Source: Anarhynchus alexandrinus (taxonomy: Eukaryota > Chordata > Aves > Charadriiformes > Charadriidae). Taken from it: a stretch of 64,000 nucleotides of DNA. Both the position numbers and the translations under genes were made by a program. Of the stretch, positions 61,249 to 64,000 are shown one piece after another. Numbering within the stretch: position 1 is the stretch's first letter; every line of letters begins with the position of its first letter. Under the pieces are notes generated by a model that saw nothing but the letters and a program-made list of their open reading frames with translations, ran no database searches and was not told the DNA's origin. Where the stretch lies: positions 1,061,697 to 1,125,696 of the forward strand of contig VUYV01000211.1 of NCBI GenBank assembly GCA_008711295.1, given 5' to 3'.

Positions 61249-63832
61249 GATTCACAATTATATAAATACATAAAGACAACAATAAGAAAAGTACCGATCA
61301 GGCAGAAAGCTGCTAAAATAACAGAGAACTGTGTCAAAAAGTAGGTGTTGGTATATGTAATGTTTATACCAATGAAAATGCTGTATACGCTTTGTGCACT
61401 CCTTAGCCTTGTCTTCCTCTTTTCTACATTTATCATCTATTTTTTTTGCTACACCTGTAAGAAATATAAATATTTCTCCCAATGGACCCAAAACTGAGGA
61501 AGTAAAAACTCCCCCAACAATCTCACATTCTTCCTGTCAAAGAAGTTAGGATGCTCTGCCACTCTTGTTCCTTAGGCCCAGAAAGGCACTGGAAAGGTGA
61601 ACAGAGAAAAAAAGATAGCTATTGTAGAGTTTGTGTATTAATATGTGTATTATTGTGTTTATATCCTTATATTATTAGTAGTAATAGTTAATAGTAATAG
61701 TAATAGTAATTAATAGTAATAGTGAAAAAATTTATTTTTATTAGGCTGTTAAACAATAACTTTTTAGTTCCACATATTTGCTTCTAACAAGATTCTGAGT
61801 GCTTTAGCACACCAGAGGGTAGAATGATACCCCAGTACTGGCTGCTAAAATGTAACTCTACAGAAAATATAATACTGAAAGAAGTGGAAAGGCATGAATG
61901 CCATATTAAAGCAGGTCCTACTAGTGTCAGTGGGAACCATTTATTTGAGTAAGTAAGGTACCTATTTTAACCTAAGCTTTCTCTATCACATGGTGTGGCA
62001 TGTTGCTGCTTAGCCTATCCACCAGCTGTGACTGAACTACTTGCAGGGAATCTTTTGTCCTTGTGTGAGGCAGGTGGGAGCAGTATCTACAGTTTGAAAA
62101 CTCCAAGGACAGCAGGAAACAAAGCAGGTTTTTTGTGGATTTTTTTTTTTTTTAAACAGATGAAATCTATAAGACAGGTACATCAGGGTTTCTGTGTAAA
62201 ATCTATTTTAAGCTCTAAGTGTGTGACTGGCAGTTGTGGAGAAAGTCTTGGAGTGCCTAACAACAAACTGGTACAAGGCACTTTAGAAGGAAGTGCTATT
62301 GTTCTTTGCCTGCTCTCTTTCCTCTGAAGTCTATCCTGGCTTTTACAAGATGCTGGGAGAGAATGGTGTTCACTCCACATCCACGGCAATGAGTAAATCC
62401 TCAGGGGAGCTAAGGAACATATGTGAAAGCAATTGCTGTGACTCCTTTTGAAAGGTTACAGAATGCATTCCCCTAACACCCTGTCATTCTCTGTTCTGCT
62501 GACTAACATAGAAACAAGAGTGGGACTCAGCTGCTCCCTTTCATACCCGCCTCTCACTCTGCGCCTTATGCTTTCCACCCTTTCTGAGCACATCAAAGCT
62601 TTGGAGTTTGTGACAGCACTTCGCTTGAGGCAATTGCTGCTAGTAGGCTCTCTCCTGTACTCACGACTGGGTAGGACTATATGTGTAATATCTTTACTCT
62701 GTACAAAAAATATTTCCTAGGTGTGATCTGACAAAAAAAATCTCAAATTGAGGCTAAATCCACATATAAAAATATTAGTTATATGGAGAAAAATAGGAGT
62801 TTAACAACACAGAAAACATTTTTATGGTCTGTGACTGGAAATGTTGAGCAAGGAGACAGTTGTTTGTCTTCCTCTACTTTGCCAAAATAAAATTATAAGA
62901 CAAAATTCCATGATGTCCATTATTGTAGAAAAAACTTCAATCCATTAAATTCATGACTTTTTTTACTGCTATTTTGACTCAACAGGCTGTGAAACCCAGT
63001 GAAAAAAGCTCTTTCCACAAATCACTAGTATTAGCACCATTAGACACATGGAAAAACCTCATGAATGTCTAATGTTTTCAGCAACTTGAATCTAGAAAAG
63101 TGGTAATTGGTCAGCCTTTTTACTTAACTTTTCTTGAAAAGATGAACTTTGTTTATTGATGTTTAACAACAACACAAGATGTGGCTTTGACGAGAACTGT
63201 AGTCTCCAAGGAGATTGATTGAGAATTTAATTAAAAAAGGAGACTGAAAAAGCAATTTTGGAGAACAAAAAAAAAAAAATCATAAAACTATTCAGTTTAA
63301 CATTTCTTGTCATTTCTAGTAACTGTTTTCTGACTTTTCTATGAGACCTGCTTTATTTAAGCATAGGAACCTACCAATTGCAACAGCAGGGACTATATAG
63401 ACTACAACAAGAGGTAAAATAGTTGACTTGTTATTAATTTAAAAGTTTTAATATTTTAATTCTGAAACAGAATATGAAAATAAAGGTATGTTTAGCATTT
63501 TGGCATACAAAAAGGGAATAAGAAGTAAAGTTTCTGAATATCCTAATTACAAGTAGGCAGGTATGATAAATTAAACCAGAAAGAAAGTGTTATTTAAGGG
63601 ACTTTGAGCAGTCCCAGATTTCAAAGCAGTATTCACTACTTAGTCAGTGAATATTATTCTTTGAATCTGGCTATTTTTCTAGCATCTTAGCTTAGGCCAC
63701 CAAAACCAGAGCTTTGAAAGTCACTACTCATGATTGAAAATGTAAGGCAAATAAATAAATAGATAAGGTAAATACAAAGATAATTCTTGTGTCCTCACTA
63801 ATTGTTTTAGTCATATGATTTAGTTTTAGGTA
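61249..63832. other. Anonymous AT-rich DNA, no gene seen
   Basis: Includes a TAATAG repeat (listed separately) and a less AT-rich patch at 61990-62440. Frames of 90-110 codons occur but have no recognisable domain. No repeat family was seen until the CR1 end at 63833. Confidence 0.5.
61672..61723 (+). repeat. TAATAG / TAG-type simple repeat
   Basis: Interrupted TAATAG units such as 'agtaatagtaatagtaatta'. Imperfect and AT-rich. Confidence 0.8.
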
Positions 63833-63910
63833 GCCCTGCAAGGAGCAGGGAGTTGAACTCCATGATCCTTATGGGTCCCTTCCAACTTGAGGTATTCTAC
63901 GATTCTATGA
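63833..63910 (+). mobile_element. CR1 LINE 3' end fragment
   Basis: Reads 'gcagggagttgaactccatg', 'atccttatgggtcccttcca' and 'acttgaggtattctac', then tail ATTCTACG ATTCTATGA. Only the last 80 bp of a CR1 remain. Confidence 0.88.
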
Positions 63911-64000
63911 TCAGCTTACTGTTTTCGTATTTACATTACTTAACCTTGTGTTCCTCTTTCACATTCATAAAATATACGATTTTAGGCACAGCGTTGTGGT

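Noticed and set aside
1..64000. CRISPR arrays, bacterial operons, phage genes
   Set aside because: No regularly spaced direct repeats with unique spacers and no dense coding. The DNA is clearly vertebrate.

Overview
The window looks like bird nuclear DNA. The main evidence is the repeat content. There are about sixteen CR1 (chicken repeat 1) LINE fragments. Many keep the typical 3' end: a line of the type 'ggttgga(c/a)tagatgatc...ggtcccttccaac' followed by short ATTCTATG-type tail units. There are also five endogenous-retrovirus LTRs of types I recall as abundant in birds. I found no convincing host gene: no exon series, no tRNA or rRNA gene, and no open frame outside repeats with recognisable protein character. 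The window is therefore either intergenic (a gene desert) or lies inside a long intron. The sequence alone does not decide which.

Layout. 1-5 kb: anonymous AT-rich DNA with simple repeats. 5-10 kb: a short CR1 3' end, a complete 626-bp solo LTR (7951-8576) and a decayed CR1. 13.2-13.7 kb: a minus-strand CR1 lacking its catalytic core. 16-22 kb: simple repeats, then a young CR1 (21637-22835) with an open reverse-transcriptase frame. 25.5-29.4 kb: the longest CR1, with remains of the ORF1 esterase, the ORF2 endonuclease and the reverse transcriptase. It is inflated by an exact 505-bp duplication meeting at a single N. 29.5-30.7 kb: a second 626-bp LTR of the same family and a CR1 whose tail has grown into a TTCTC microsatellite. 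32-47 kb: several minus-strand CR1 copies, including an old one (36695-39660) split by a 598-bp LTR with a perfect 5-bp target duplication. 49.3 kb: a perfect hexanucleotide array. 54-64 kb: more CR1 pieces and two LTRs (57633-58342 and 60978-61248).

The coding material is selfish-element coding: CR1 ORF1 esterase, ORF2 apurinic-type endonuclease and reverse transcriptase. All copies are 5'-truncated, frameshifted or otherwise broken, so I annotate them as pseudogenes. All five LTRs lie on the + strand, while CR1 copies are split about evenly. No retroviral internal region is visible, so four LTRs look like solo LTRs and one is a truncated fragment.

Three single-N joins and one 33-N run mark assembly joins. 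At least two of them (28227 and 50392) carry duplicated flanks that are probably assembly errors. I did not find a new biological system. The most useful second looks are the nested LTR, the assembly duplications, the NN-for-DD reverse-transcriptase mutation, and the two repeat arrays.
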